Source of the DNA: Pirellulales bacterium
GTDB taxonomy: Bacteria; Planctomycetota; Planctomycetia; Pirellulales; JAICIG01
Length of the DNA: 20,507 nt
Assembly: GCA_025924495.1 (NCBI GenBank)
Contig: JAICIG010000094.1
Location: forward strand, 1-20,507
Reading direction: 5' to 3'
In this document: positions 1 to 11,715 of the stretch, one piece after another
Position numbering within the stretch: position 1 is the stretch's first letter
Layout: every line of letters begins with the position of its first letter
Made by a program: the position numbers and the translations under genes
Notes under the pieces: generated by a model
What the model was told of the DNA's origin: nothing
Seen by the model: the letters and a program-made list of their open reading frames with translations, nothing else
The model's database searches: none

Positions 1-97
1 CGTGCCGACCCGTGGGCGGCCTGGCCCGCCTGCAGGATCCGGGAAAAGACATCATCGTACTTCAACGACACGAACCGAGATGCAAAGGAAGTCCGCC

Positions 98-1006
98 ATG
101 CGATGGTTCTGCTTGGGAGGCGCCGCTGTACTCATGGTGGCCGGAGCAATGGCCATAACCAATGCCGCCCAAGAAACCGCGACGAACCGGCTTACGCTGC
201 ATACGCGACGACGAGCAGCGATCGACAAGAGCGAAACGCCGGCCTATGAGATCGTCGAGAAAACCGTTGAGTGGGATCCCAGGCAGACGGCGATCGTGAT
301 TTGCGACATGTGGGACGACCACTGGTGCCAGGGGGCGGCTCGGCGCGTGGCGGAATTGGCCGTGCCGATGAACAAGGTTGTGCAAGCGGCCCGTGAGCGA
401 GGCGTTTTTATTATTCATGCTCCCAGTTCGACGGTCGACTTTTACCGAAGTACAGCGCAACGCAGGCACGCTCAGGCGGCGCCATTTGCCGAGACGCCGG
501 TTCCCCTTTCGACAGACGATCGCTGGGGCACGAAGTGGTGCTATCCCGACAAAGATCGCGAGCTCGAATTGCCGATCGACGATTCCGACATGGGCTGCGA
601 CTGCAAAGAAAAATGCCAGATCCGCGAGGCTTGGACGCGGCAGATTCAGGCCATCGACATCGAAGAGGCGGATGCCGTCACCGATAATGGCCAGGAGATT
701 TACAACCTGCTCGAAGAGCGCGGGATCAAACATGTAATTCTGATGGGCGTGCATCTCAACATGTGCGTGCTCGGGCGTCCGGTCGGCATTCGGCAGCTAA
801 CCTATCTTGGCAAAGACGTCGTACTGATGCGCGACATGACCGACACGATGTACAATTCGCAGAAGAAACCGTTCGTCGACCACTTCAGCGGCACGGATCT
901 GGTCATTGAACATGTTGAGAAGTTCTGGTGCCCGTCTATTACGAGCGTTGATTTAGTCGGCGGCAAACCGTTTCGATTCGCGGAGGACAAACGCCGCGCG
1001 CAGTAA
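98..1006 (+). CDS. Exported isochorismatase-fold cysteine hydrolase family protein
   Basis: A 302-residue protein of the isochorismatase-like cysteine hydrolase fold (PF00857). The start is the ATG at 98, because AAAGGAAG (84-91) sits 6 bases before it and the protein then opens with a clean signal peptide (MRWFCLGGAAVLMVAGAMA); an in-frame ATG at 80 lacks this. Visible family features are the first strand with Asp70 (AIVICDMWDDHW) and the nucleophile-elbow strand with Cys223 (HVILMGVHLNMCVLGRP). I cannot find the usual catalytic Lys in the segment before that strand; an acidic stretch (IDIEEADAVTD) is there instead. A GCDCKEKC cluster (Cys167, 169, 173) is an added feature. The product is probably exported, unlike classical cytoplasmic isochorismatases. 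It converges on the DUF1501 gene to the right. The substrate is unknown; true isochorismatase activity is unlikely. Fold call is confident, chemistry is not. Confidence 0.85.
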   Translation: MRWFCLGGAAVLMVAGAMAITNAAQETATNRLTLHTRRRAAIDKSETPAYEIVEKTVEWDPRQTAIVICDMWDDHWCQGAARRVAELAVPMNKVVQAARERGVFIIHAPSSTVDFYRSTAQRRHAQAAPFAETPVPLSTDDRWGTKWCYPDKDRELELPIDDSDMGCDCKEKCQIREAWTRQIQAIDIEEADAVTDNGQEIYNLLEERGIKHVILMGVHLNMCVLGRPVGIRQLTYLGKDVVLMRDMTDTMYNSQKKPFVDHFSGTDLVIEHVEKFWCPSITSVDLVGGKPFRFAEDKRRAQ

Positions 1007-1012
1007 CGGCGA

Positions 1013-1025
1013 GACGCCAGGCGTC
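1013..1025 (+). terminator. Possible weak hairpin terminator after the first gene
   Basis: GACGC-CAG-GCGTC is a 5-bp GC-rich stem with a 3-base loop, 7 bases after the stop codon of the first gene and followed by ATTCTTGT. The T-tract is short and broken, so this would be a weak intrinsic terminator at best. The rest of the 142-bp gap to the convergent DUF1501 gene holds other GC-rich inverted repeats but no T-run. Confidence 0.25.
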
Positions 1026-1148
1026 ATTCTTGTGGGGCGACCTGTCAAGGCGGCCCATGCCCTTTACTCTTCACGCAGGCGGCTTGGGCAGGCCGCTCCA
1101 CGGGTGCGCCGCCGTCTTAATGATGTTGCTCGCACCCGCCGCGACATC

Positions 1149-2627
1149 CTAGGAGAGAATCTCTTCGAGCACTCGGCCGTGCACGTCCGTCAGGCGGCGC
1201 TCGATGCCGTTGTGATAAAAGCTGAGCCGCTCGTGATCGAGACCGAGAATGCGTAAGATTGTCGCGTGCAGGTCGTAGATCGTGGCCACGTTCTCGACGG
1301 CCTGATGCCCGAACTCGTCGGTCGCGCCGAAGCTGAAGGGCGCCTTGACGCCCGCTCCCGCGAGCCAGACAGTAAATCCCTGCGGATTGTGATCTCTGCC
1401 ATTGGCGCCCTTCTGAAACGTGGGCATGCGGCCAAACTCCGTCACAAAGGCGACCAGCGTATCGTTCAAAAGCCCTCGCTGGCGCATATCCTTGAGCAAC
1501 GCGGCGAGCGGTTGATCGAGAATTGGTCCGTGGATGGAATATTGTTCCTTGAGTTTCTTGTGTCCGTCCCAATTGCCGACGCCCTCCCCCATGGCATACG
1601 AACCGTTAAAGAGTTGCACGAAGCGCACGCCTCGTTCGAGCAGTCGCCGGGCGAGCAGGCAATTGCGGGCAAAACCGGCTTTCGTCGTGTTCGCATCGTC
1701 AACGCCGTACAGCTTACGGGTCTCGCTCGATTCATCTCCGACTGCAGAAACTTGCGCGGCCGCCAACTGCATCTTGGCCGCCAGCTCGTAGCTGGCAATC
1801 CGCGCGGCAAGTTCAACATCATCCGGGTGCTCGGCTAGCCGCCGATCATTGAGCAGCTTCAGAAATTCTCTCGTTGCCGCTTCGGCTGAATCGCTGATGT
1901 CGACCGGTCGTTGCAGGTTTGGAATTGGCTTGTCGGCATTAAAGGGCGTGCCTTGAAATGCGGCGGGCAGGAATGCTGAATTCCAATGGTTGGGCCCCAC
2001 CTGCGGCACGCCGCGCGGATCGGGTATCGCCACGAACGCGGGCAAATCGCTGCACTCGGAACCCAGGGCGTAGGTCGTCCAGCAGCCGATGCCAGGAAAG
2101 CCGTCGAGCGTGTAGCCCGTGCTCATCTGGTTTTCCGCGGGGCCGTGCGTGTTCGATTTGGCGGTCATCGAGTGGATGAAGCACATCTCATCGGCCAGTT
2201 CCGCGAGGTTCGGCAACAGGTCGCTGATCATCTTGCCGCTTTCGCCGCGCGGCTTAAATGGCCAGAGCGGTCGGACCAAATTGCCGTTCTCGCCTTGAAA
2301 CGTCACCAGGTTCCCCGACGGCAACGGCATGTCATGGCGGCGGACAAGTTCAGGCTTGTAATCGAACGTATCGACGTGACTCAAGGCGCCGGAGCAGAAG
2401 ACGAGCAGCACCCGAGTGGCGCGCGGGGCAAAATGCGGTTGCCGCGGCGCGTAGGGCCGGGCGGAATTAATGTCCGGCCGCAACGGCGTTTTTTCTTCGG
2501 CTAACGCGTCCGATTCCGCCAGCAAGGCAGCCAAGGCAATGCCGCTCAGTCCGCTGCCGGAGAACTGAAGAAATCGCCGACGGTCAAGCAGCCGGCGTCC
2601 GGCGTGGGAGAGATCGCGGTTTGTCAT
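1149..2627 (-). CDS. DUF1501 protein with Tat signal (paired with PSCyt1 gene)
   Basis: A 492-residue DUF1501 protein (PF07394), a family distantly related to the alkaline phosphatase/sulfatase superfamily and very abundant in Planctomycetota. The N-terminus has a twin-arginine motif (RRRFLQFSG, residues 16-24) followed by a hydrophobic stretch, so export in folded form is expected. Core motifs are [11 protein letters not shown] (80-90), NWDGH (352-356), EFGRMP (397-402) and GRDHN (410-414); the Asp and His residues in these are the likely metal ligands. The ATG start is preceded by AAGG at 7 bases. The gene begins 46 bp after the stop of the PSCyt1/DUF1549/DUF1553 gene on the same strand, the usual planctomycete pairing, so the two are very probably cotranscribed and the products act together. 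The reaction is not known for this family. It is the most divergent of the three DUF1501 proteins here. Confidence 0.92.
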   Translation of the reverse strand: MTNRDLSHAGRRLLDRRRFLQFSGSGLSGIALAALLAESDALAEEKTPLRPDINSARPYAPRQPHFAPRATRVLLVFCSGALSHVDTFDYKPELVRRHDMPLPSGNLVTFQGENGNLVRPLWPFKPRGESGKMISDLLPNLAELADEMCFIHSMTAKSNTHGPAENQMSTGYTLDGFPGIGCWTTYALGSECSDLPAFVAIPDPRGVPQVGPNHWNSAFLPAAFQGTPFNADKPIPNLQRPVDISDSAEAATREFLKLLNDRRLAEHPDDVELAARIASYELAAKMQLAAAQVSAVGDESSETRKLYGVDDANTTKAGFARNCLLARRLLERGVRFVQLFNGSYAMGEGVGNWDGHKKLKEQYSIHGPILDQPLAALLKDMRQRGLLNDTLVAFVTEFGRMPTFQKGANGRDHNPQGFTVWLAGAGVKAPFSFGATDEFGHQAVENVATIYDLHATILRILGLDHERLSFYHNGIERRLTDVHGRVLEEILS

Positions 2628-2673
2628 AGAATTGCCTTGGCTTTCGGCTGCAGCTCAGCGAAGCGTAAATCGT

Positions 2674-6135
<3,462 letters not shown>

Positions 6136-6176
6136 GCGAGCGTTCCCTTGGTGATGGTCTTGAGATCGACGGCGCG

Positions 6177-6872
6177 TCATTCGGCTTCGACCGCGCCGTA
6201 CTTGACCGCCGCATCGCGGCTCGCGCGGATGTGTGCGACCATCGCTTTATGAGCGGCATCCGGCTGGCCGGCACGAAGCGCCTCGATAATCAATTGGTGT
6301 TGCTCGTGCGCCTGGCGAAGAGAATCGCCTTGATCGCCCACGCGATCTCGCACCAATTGCACCAGATCGTGGAAACGCTCAATCTCGCGAGCAAGCATGG
6401 CGTTGCCGGAACGTTGCGCGATCGTCCGGTGCAAATGCACGTCGAATTGATGGCACTGTTCGCGGCGAGCACGGCCGCCCGCACGGGCGAGTTTGGCGGC
6501 GAGTCGGTCGAATTCAGCAAAGTCGGTGTCGCTCAGCCGGCCGCAGGCCAACTCTGCAGCCAGGCCTTCGAGCGCCTCGCGGATTTGATAGATATTTCTG
6601 AGCTGTTCGGCGTCCCAACTGCGGACGACAGCGCTGCGATTGGGTTTGATCTCAATGAATCCGTCTGCGGCCAGGCGTCGCAGCGCCTCGCGAATCGGCG
6701 TGCGGCTGACTTTCAACTCCGCGGCCAGGTCGGCCTCTCGCAACGGCGCGCCCGACGACCGCTCGCCGCTGAGGATTTCCATGCGCAGGTGGCGGTGAAC
6801 TTGTTCGGCCAGCCGGCTGGTGTCAATCATGGAAGGAACGTAAAGAGTAGGGGAGTCAGGCGGAAGAAACAT
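6177..6872 (-). CDS. GntR family (FadR/FCD subfamily) transcriptional regulator
   Basis: A cytoplasmic DNA-binding regulator of about 231 residues. The N-terminal winged helix-turn-helix (about 18-85) contains the hallmark stretch LAAELKVSRTPIREALRRLA. The C-terminal all-helical FCD ligand-binding domain (about 92-218) carries likely metal ligands Asp144, His148, His189 and His214. The start is uncertain: in-frame ATGs lie at 7016, 6896, 6872 and 6830, and none has a clear ribosome site. 7016 is rejected because it would overlap the upstream deacetylase gene and precede the operator; 6872 leaves about 36 bases after the palindrome, and 6830 also keeps the whole domain. It is the first gene of a unit with the PSCyt1 and DUF1501 genes. 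A TTGTATACAA palindrome just upstream suggests autoregulation. FCD regulators usually sense small organic acids or sugar acids; the effector here is unknown. Confidence 0.9.
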   Translation of the reverse strand: MFLPPDSPTLYVPSMIDTSRLAEQVHRHLRMEILSGERSSGAPLREADLAAELKVSRTPIREALRRLAADGFIEIKPNRSAVVRSWDAEQLRNIYQIREALEGLAAELACGRLSDTDFAEFDRLAAKLARAGGRARREQCHQFDVHLHRTIAQRSGNAMLAREIERFHDLVQLVRDRVGDQGDSLRQAHEQHQLIIEALRAGQPDAAHKAMVAHIRASRDAAVKYGAVEAE

Positions 6873-6908
6873 GGGATGCTTCTGGGGGCGCCCCATCGGC
6901 ACGTTGCA

Positions 6909-6922
6909 CATTGTATACAATG
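6909..6922. promoter_or_regulatory. Predicted GntR/FadR-type operator palindrome
   Basis: CATTGTATACAATG is a perfect 14-bp inverted repeat, with flanking TGCACA copies on both sides (directly repeated). Its core TTGTATACAA matches the GT-N(2-3)-AC dyad bound by FadR-subfamily GntR regulators. It lies 36 bp upstream of the preferred start of the GntR gene and downstream of the deacetylase gene's stop. TATACA within it could also serve as a -10 element on the minus strand, so bound regulator would block its own promoter. I see no second copy in the window. Confidence 0.65.
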
Positions 6923-6993
6923 CACAGGCGGTCACAAGGATTTTGACGCGATCCCGGGCTGCGGGCGTTTGGCCGTTAACGATTCTGCTCAGG

Positions 6994-8055
6994 CTATTTT
7001 GCGATTGGGACTCCAAGCGTCGAGTTTCTTGTTCCGCGCTCGGCGAGCGTATCGAGATCGACGAGGGCCGCCCGCGGGCCCGCCTTTTTGACGAGTTGGC
7101 AGATCAGCGAGATTGCTTCAAAGTGCGGATCTTCCACGACCAGGCAGGACGGATGAGCCAGGAAATCGAAAGTTCCGCCCGTGTCGATCGCCCATTCGAC
7201 CGCACGGCGGATCGCTTCCAGGAACCAACTCCGTTTCCAGTAGTTTGAGCGAAAGGCGTTGACGTCGCTGATCGGGCTCATCGGGACTTCGACCAGTCCG
7301 GCGGGATAGACAAACGGCTGGGCGGCTTGCTGCTGAGCCACGATATCGGCATAAACCGATTCTGTCGGCTCGTTCTTCGGTACCCCCGCGTCGTGCCGCG
7401 GATATTTTGAACTGACCCACTTGAACCCTTGCTCCAGCAGCAGTTGCTGCAGATCGGGTCGGCCGGCCAGACCGTCGGCAAATCCGCCGGGAGTGCGAAA
7501 ACCTTGTACCTTAATGCCGGCGCGCTCCTTTAGCGCGATGGTCGTCAAGCGGATATTCTCACGGATCAACTGTTGGATGTTTTTTCCTTCGACCAGCCAC
7601 GGCGCGCGTTGGAAACGAAACTGCGCCTCAACGGGCGTTTTGGCCAGCAGATAGATGTGATCGTAGGTGTGATTGCCGATCGGGTGGCCGGCGGCGGATA
7701 TCTGCTTGAGCCAGTCGATATTAGGCTGTTCGAGCACGCGTCCCACACAGAAGAAATGGATCAGGCCTCCTAGCCCTTTGGCCGTGCGAGCCGCTTCAAC
7801 CGCGTATTTCTTGGTCGCGTCGTCCAGATTGCCCTTTTCGTAGTTCCACTCCGTCATTCCGCGTTGTGGATACTGCGCGCTCATCTCCAGATCTAGCGAA
7901 ATCGCAATCAGCGCGCGGCGATCATCGGCGGCCAGTTCTGCGCGGCGTTCGTCTGCCGCCGAGCGTCGAGCAAGGATCATGCTAGCCGCCGCCCCGGCCG
8001 ATGCCACGAGAAACTGGCGACGGTCGCGTTCGGCATTATTCTCGCGATGGTTCAT
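6994..8055 (-). CDS. Exported NodB-type polysaccharide deacetylase family protein
   Basis: A 353-residue protein of the NodB/CE4 deacetylase fold (PF01522). Residues 12-30 (RRQFLVASAGAAASMILAR) form a Tat-like or Sec signal, so it should act outside the cytoplasm. Motifs in order: SLDLE (53-57) in the place of the usual TFDD; NHTYDH (128-133) giving the metal-binding His129 and His133; RTPGG (187-191); and FDFLAHPS (296-303) near the end. The second Asp of motif 1, normally a metal ligand, appears replaced by Leu-Glu. The family removes acetyl groups from amino sugars, but some relatives (PuuE type) hydrolyse allantoin, so the substrate is open. The gene is followed by the GntR unit in the same direction after 121 bp and preceded by the second isochorismatase-fold gene. 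The ATG start has no clear ribosome site. Confidence 0.85.
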   Translation of the reverse strand: MNHRENNAERDRRQFLVASAGAAASMILARRSAADERRAELAADDRRALIAISLDLEMSAQYPQRGMTEWNYEKGNLDDATKKYAVEAARTAKGLGGLIHFFCVGRVLEQPNIDWLKQISAAGHPIGNHTYDHIYLLAKTPVEAQFRFQRAPWLVEGKNIQQLIRENIRLTTIALKERAGIKVQGFRTPGGFADGLAGRPDLQQLLLEQGFKWVSSKYPRHDAGVPKNEPTESVYADIVAQQQAAQPFVYPAGLVEVPMSPISDVNAFRSNYWKRSWFLEAIRRAVEWAIDTGGTFDFLAHPSCLVVEDPHFEAISLICQLVKKAGPRAALVDLDTLAERGTRNSTLGVPIAK

Positions 8056-8188
8056 AGCGAAGCTCGGAGCGTCTGAAAAGAGAAGTGACCCGACATCATG
8101 AAAACTGCAGAAAGGTCAGCAACATTCTGCGATTCACTAAGAGATCAGCGGGTTCACGCCCCCGCGCACCGTTTTTTCCTTTTGCTGT

Positions 8189-9319
8189 TCACGGTTTTCT
8201 GTCGAGCTTCTTCACCCACGAAACTTGCGTGATCAGCACTTTGAGCGATGCAAAGGACAGCGCAGCAGTCGTATTGCAGGCCATCGATTCGTTGCCTTGG
8301 CTAGTCGCCTGCGTCAGGTCGCCAATGAGGAACACGTTGAAATCCTTGCGCAGGTTCTCATAGCCGGCCGTCGTGCTGCATACGCACATGTCGGTGGCGA
8401 AACCCATCAGCAAGATGTGTCGGATGCCGTTCTGCTTCAAAAAGTCGCGGAGCCCCGGGTAGCCTTCGCCATCAAAAATGACGACGTCATCCGGCCGGGC
8501 GTTGAGGGCCTTATGCACCGGAATCGGCAGCGACCAATAGCCCGGGCCGTTGTACTTGTCGCCCGGATCGCCGCCGGGAAACTTTGCGAAGTAGTCGACC
8601 ACGGGCGTTTCCTCGGATAGCGTCAACTGCGAAGGAATTTCGCCGCGGTCGCCGTACTGAAATGAGTTCAATAGCGAAGCTAGCTCCTCTCCGCCGCGCC
8701 GTCTTTCTTCCGCGCTGGGGCGATGATCGAAGGATCGATACATCTGTTTGCGGATCGGATCGGCCTTGCCCGGCAGGCTGTACATGACCAACGGAACCTC
8801 GTCTCGCAGAGATTCAATGAACGGCGCGATCGCTGTGCGCAACTGCTTGCCCGCCGATTGCAACATGGCGGGCGAGCCAAACACGAAACCGGCTGGTTGC
8901 GGCATTCGCCAACCTTGGCCGTCCTCCAATCCCCAGGGATGGACGACGATGATTGCTGTCTTCTCCAACGACAGATAATTCGGAATCTCGATGTAGCTGC
9001 GGGCGTTGTAAGAATACCGCCAGGCGCGGACCTCGAGATCGGCGTGCGCATCATTCACCAGCGGCGGACTCTTGAAGCGACGCCCGTCGTGGATCGGCAA
9101 TACAATGTCGGGATTGTCCGCCAACAGCGGTTCGGGATTCTCGATCGGCTCCAAACGGTTTTCGTAAACACGCTGTTGAACCGTTGCGGCCGCCGACGGC
9201 GATTGGCTTTTCTCTTCCGCTTGCGCCGCGGCGCAAGCAAGCATCGCGCCGGCCGTTGCTGCGATTTCCATCAGCACACAGAAGAGAAGACGCCTGATAT
9301 GTTGTCCGTAAACAGTCAT
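8189..9319 (-). CDS. Exported isochorismatase-fold protein lacking the catalytic Asp
   Basis: A 376-residue protein with a signal peptide (to about residue 34, ending ACAAAQAEE) and an isochorismatase-like core. The start at 9319 has AGGAG 8 bases upstream. The nucleophile strand is clear: HILLMGFATDMCVCSTTAGY places Cys312 as the expected nucleophile, followed by the family-like FLIGDLTQA. The first strand, where the family has a catalytic Asp, reads TAIIVVHPWG with His127 in that place, and no Lys is evident ahead of the nucleophile strand. It is longer than standard members (about 180-220 residues) owing to an N-terminal extension and an insertion (about 190-275). Probably a divergent cysteine hydrolase or a non-catalytic relative. 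It lies 133 bp upstream of the deacetylase gene on the same strand and divergently from a DUF1501 gene. Confidence 0.8.
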   Translation of the reverse strand: MTVYGQHIRRLLFCVLMEIAATAGAMLACAAAQAEEKSQSPSAAATVQQRVYENRLEPIENPEPLLADNPDIVLPIHDGRRFKSPPLVNDAHADLEVRAWRYSYNARSYIEIPNYLSLEKTAIIVVHPWGLEDGQGWRMPQPAGFVFGSPAMLQSAGKQLRTAIAPFIESLRDEVPLVMYSLPGKADPIRKQMYRSFDHRPSAEERRRGGEELASLLNSFQYGDRGEIPSQLTLSEETPVVDYFAKFPGGDPGDKYNGPGYWSLPIPVHKALNARPDDVVIFDGEGYPGLRDFLKQNGIRHILLMGFATDMCVCSTTAGYENLRKDFNVFLIGDLTQATSQGNESMACNTTAALSFASLKVLITQVSWVKKLDRKP

Positions 9320-9643
9320 CGTGCGGGCTCCTAAGCGAAGGCTCGTGCGGGAGCGGCCTTATGCATTCGCTTCACCACGGCGCAATGCGGCGCTCCTCTG
9401 ATTGGGCAGCATTCCAGAATTGCACTCGTAATGCAAGTTTTCGCGCAGCGACGAAGAGGGCTTGGCTAGATACGACTGAAGTGCCACATGATTCTTCGGT
9501 AATCTATGCGAGGACGCTGTGCGATGCTTTGCTTGTTTCGCCAGTCATAATCGGTTACACACAAGCGTGTTGAAGCTGGGGCTGGCTTGACGAAAACCTG
9601 TGGTCGTGGGCGCCATTGCTCGTTTAGCGAAAGGCCTCGATGA
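9320..9643. other. Divergent intergenic region between the second hydrolase and second DUF1501 gene
   Basis: These 324 bp separate two divergently transcribed genes and should hold both promoters. I see the ribosome site AGGAG of the leftward gene and AAAGG (9630-9634) of the rightward gene. A small inverted repeat, TTGCA-N7-TGCAA, lies near 9420-9436. A 70-codon open frame (9361-9573) shows no recognisable protein feature and is not called. No convincing -35/-10 pair or RNA structure was found. Confidence 0.5.
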
Positions 9644-11035
9644 ATGGGTTGCTCAGCTCTTTCTCGGCGTGATCTTTTGCTGCGGCTCGGCTCTTTCGGC
9701 GCCAGCGGCCTGACGTTGCCGCGGCTACTGGAGGTTGAACGAGCTCAAGCCGCGGCCACCGCCCGAAGTGCGTCTCGTGCAAAATCATGTATCCTGCTCT
9801 ATCTCTGGGGCGGACCTCCACAGCAAGACATGTGGGACATGAAGCGCGACGCCCCGGTTGGCATTCGTAGCGAGTTCAAACCAATCGCGACGAGTGTTTC
9901 GGGCATTGAGATTTGCGACCAATTGCCGCAGGTAGCGAAGCATGCCGACAAGTTTGCCATCGTGCGCTCGCTGACGCATAAGAGCAACGATCACATCCCC
10001 AGCGTTTTCCACACGTTGACCGGCAGGATCGACCCGACGCTTGCCGGCGCTCCGCGCCAGCGACGCCGCTCCGACTTTCCCATGATCGGCTCGGTTGTCG
10101 CAAAATTTTCGCCGCAGGCAAGTTTGCCCGCCACGGCGACAATTCCGCGGCCTGTCGGGCACGATGGCGTGACGTATGCCGGCACGAACGCTGGATTCCT
10201 GGGTCCTCAATACGATCCGCTGGAACTTAAGCCGCCTGGCGAAGTCAACGCGCCTCCGCCGCATAGCTTGGAACTGCCCGCGGAAATCAGCGAGCAGCGT
10301 CTGGCGGAACGCTTCAGTCTGCTCGAGCGAATCGAGCAAGGCCAACGCACGCTAGACAATGCCGACGCGAAGTCTTCCGCCGGCCTCAGCGTTTTCCGGG
10401 AGCAGGCGATCCGCATGCTGACCAGCCCCGAGGCGAAAGACGCCTTGAAGGTGGAAAAGGAAACCGATGCGATTCGCGATCGGTATGGGCGCAATCAATA
10501 TGGCGAGAGCTTTCTGGCGGCGCGCCGGCTCGTAGAAGCTGGAGTGCGTCTGGTCACCGTCGTGTGGTACTACATTGAGCCGAACGGCAATGTAATGAAC
10601 GTTTGGGATAACCATGGTACGCCGAGTTTAAGCGGCTATCAGATGCTGAAGAACCATTACTGCTTGCCGCCGCTCGATCAGGCCTATTCGGCGCTGCTCG
10701 AAGATCTCAGCCAGCGAGGCCTGCTCGACGAAACCATCGTGGCGATGTACGGTGAATTCGGCCGCACGCCGAAAATCAACCCCAACGGCGGGCGCGATCA
10801 TTGGGGCGCCGCACAATCGGCTTTGTTCGCCGGGGGAGGCATACGTGGCGGTCAGGTTTACGGCGCCACCGACTCGCTTGCCGCATACCCGCGCGATCAT
10901 GCGGTCGCGCCACAAGATCTCGTTGCCACCATTTACCGTGCACTCGGCTTGCCGAGCGAGACAGAGATTCACGACCGGGAAGGTCGCCCCTACCGCATTT
11001 GCGAAGGTCAGGCGATCGATGCGCTGTTCGGCTAG
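9644..11035 (+). CDS. DUF1501 protein with Tat signal (second copy)
   Basis: A 463-residue DUF1501 family protein. The twin-arginine motif SRRDLLLRLGSFGASGL begins at residue 7, so it should be exported folded. Core motifs: WGGPPQQDMWD (55-65), WDNHG (321-325), GEFGRTP (370-376) and GGRDHWG (382-388), with Asp/His residues that fit the metal site of the alkaline-phosphatase-like fold. The C-terminus has the family's PQDLVATIYRALGLP segment. The ATG at 9644 has AAAGG nine bases upstream. Unlike the copy at the left end it has no PSCyt1/DUF1553 partner next to it; the upstream neighbour is a divergent isochorismatase-fold gene and the downstream one is TrmL. The function of the family is unproven. 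The call is firm on motifs. Confidence 0.92.
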   Translation: MGCSALSRRDLLLRLGSFGASGLTLPRLLEVERAQAAATARSASRAKSCILLYLWGGPPQQDMWDMKRDAPVGIRSEFKPIATSVSGIEICDQLPQVAKHADKFAIVRSLTHKSNDHIPSVFHTLTGRIDPTLAGAPRQRRRSDFPMIGSVVAKFSPQASLPATATIPRPVGHDGVTYAGTNAGFLGPQYDPLELKPPGEVNAPPPHSLELPAEISEQRLAERFSLLERIEQGQRTLDNADAKSSAGLSVFREQAIRMLTSPEAKDALKVEKETDAIRDRYGRNQYGESFLAARRLVEAGVRLVTVVWYYIEPNGNVMNVWDNHGTPSLSGYQMLKNHYCLPPLDQAYSALLEDLSQRGLLDETIVAMYGEFGRTPKINPNGGRDHWGAAQSALFAGGGIRGGQVYGATDSLAAYPRDHAVAPQDLVATIYRALGLPSETEIHDREGRPYRICEGQAIDALFG

Positions 11036-11140
11036 TGTCGCCGAGTGCTAGCTTGCAGGTCCGCGGTTCTGGCGCTTCCGCATGGGAACTCTCCTGGCGC
11101 CCCCTTGACCCTGCCGCGGCCGCGTGATATCCACGCCACA

Positions 11141-11614
11141 GTGAAATACGAACCGCTTTTGCATATCGTGCTTTTTCAGCCGGAAATCCCGCACAATACC
11201 GGTGCGGTGGGGCGGACTTGCGTGGCCGCTGGGTGTAAGTTGTGGTTGGTGCGGCCGCTTGGCTTCCGCGTCGATGACTATTATCTGCGCCGCGCGGGCC
11301 TCGATTACTGGGAACACCTGGAATGGGAAGCGGTCGATGACTGGGTGGCGCTTGTCGCGCAACTGCCGCCGCGCCGTCCCTATTGCTTTACGAAAACAGC
11401 CACGCGAAGCTATATCTCCGTAGGCTTCGAGCCCGGCGACGTGCTCGTGTTTGGCAGCGAATCCAACGGCCTGCCGCCCAGCTTGATGAATGAGCACCGC
11501 GAACGATTGCTGCGCATTCCGATTCGCCCTCAGGCGCGTAGCTTGAACTTGTCGAATTCGGTCGCCGTGGCCGTGTTTGAAGCGCGGCGTCAATGGGATC
11601 TGCCCGATCTTTGA
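11141..11614 (+). CDS. trmL: tRNA (cytidine(34)-2'-O)-methyltransferase TrmL
   Basis: A SPOUT-class methyltransferase that 2'-O-methylates the wobble base of tRNA-Leu isoacceptors using S-adenosylmethionine, in the cytoplasm. Starting at the GTG at 11141 the protein is 157 residues, the same length as the E. coli enzyme as I recall it, and opens with the family's conserved strand (LLHIVLFQPEIPHNTGAVGR). An in-frame ATG at 11045 would add 32 residues that resemble nothing in the family. The trefoil-knot motifs are GSESNGLP (105-112) and RSLNLSNSVAVAVFEA (133-148), which form the cofactor pocket. There is no clear ribosome site before the GTG, so the start is a family-length argument. It follows the DUF1501 gene by about 105 bp with no evident functional tie. 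Confidence 0.9.
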   Translation: MKYEPLLHIVLFQPEIPHNTGAVGRTCVAAGCKLWLVRPLGFRVDDYYLRRAGLDYWEHLEWEAVDDWVALVAQLPPRRPYCFTKTATRSYISVGFEPGDVLVFGSESNGLPPSLMNEHRERLLRIPIRPQARSLNLSNSVAVAVFEARRQWDLPDL

Positions 11615-11715
11615 GCTGCCTGATGCCCTGAACTGCCTGCGTTGGCATTTGATCTTTGTAAGCCGCACTAACCAACCCGCTAAACCTTAATTCGCCGCCT
11701 GAGATTAAAAGACTT

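Noticed and set aside
6231..7091. A 286-codon plus-strand open frame over the GntR gene
   Set aside because: The minus strand encodes a clear winged helix-turn-helix and FCD domain; the opposite frame has no recognisable motif.
8148..8177. GCGGG-N8-CCCGC followed by a T-run, considered as an intrinsic terminator on the plus strand
   Set aside because: The T-run starts six bases after the stem, the stem is only 5 bp, and no plus-strand gene ends here.
8723..9334. A 203-codon plus-strand open frame over the second isochorismatase-fold gene
   Set aside because: It mirrors the supported minus-strand gene, which has a signal peptide, a ribosome site and a family motif.
9361..9573. Possible 70-residue protein in the divergent intergenic region
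   Set aside because: No ribosome site, no domain-like features, and the composition looks like untranslated sequence.
11045..11140. Longer N-terminus for TrmL from the ATG at 11045
   Set aside because: The extra 32 residues do not resemble the family, whose first strand starts right after the GTG at 11141.
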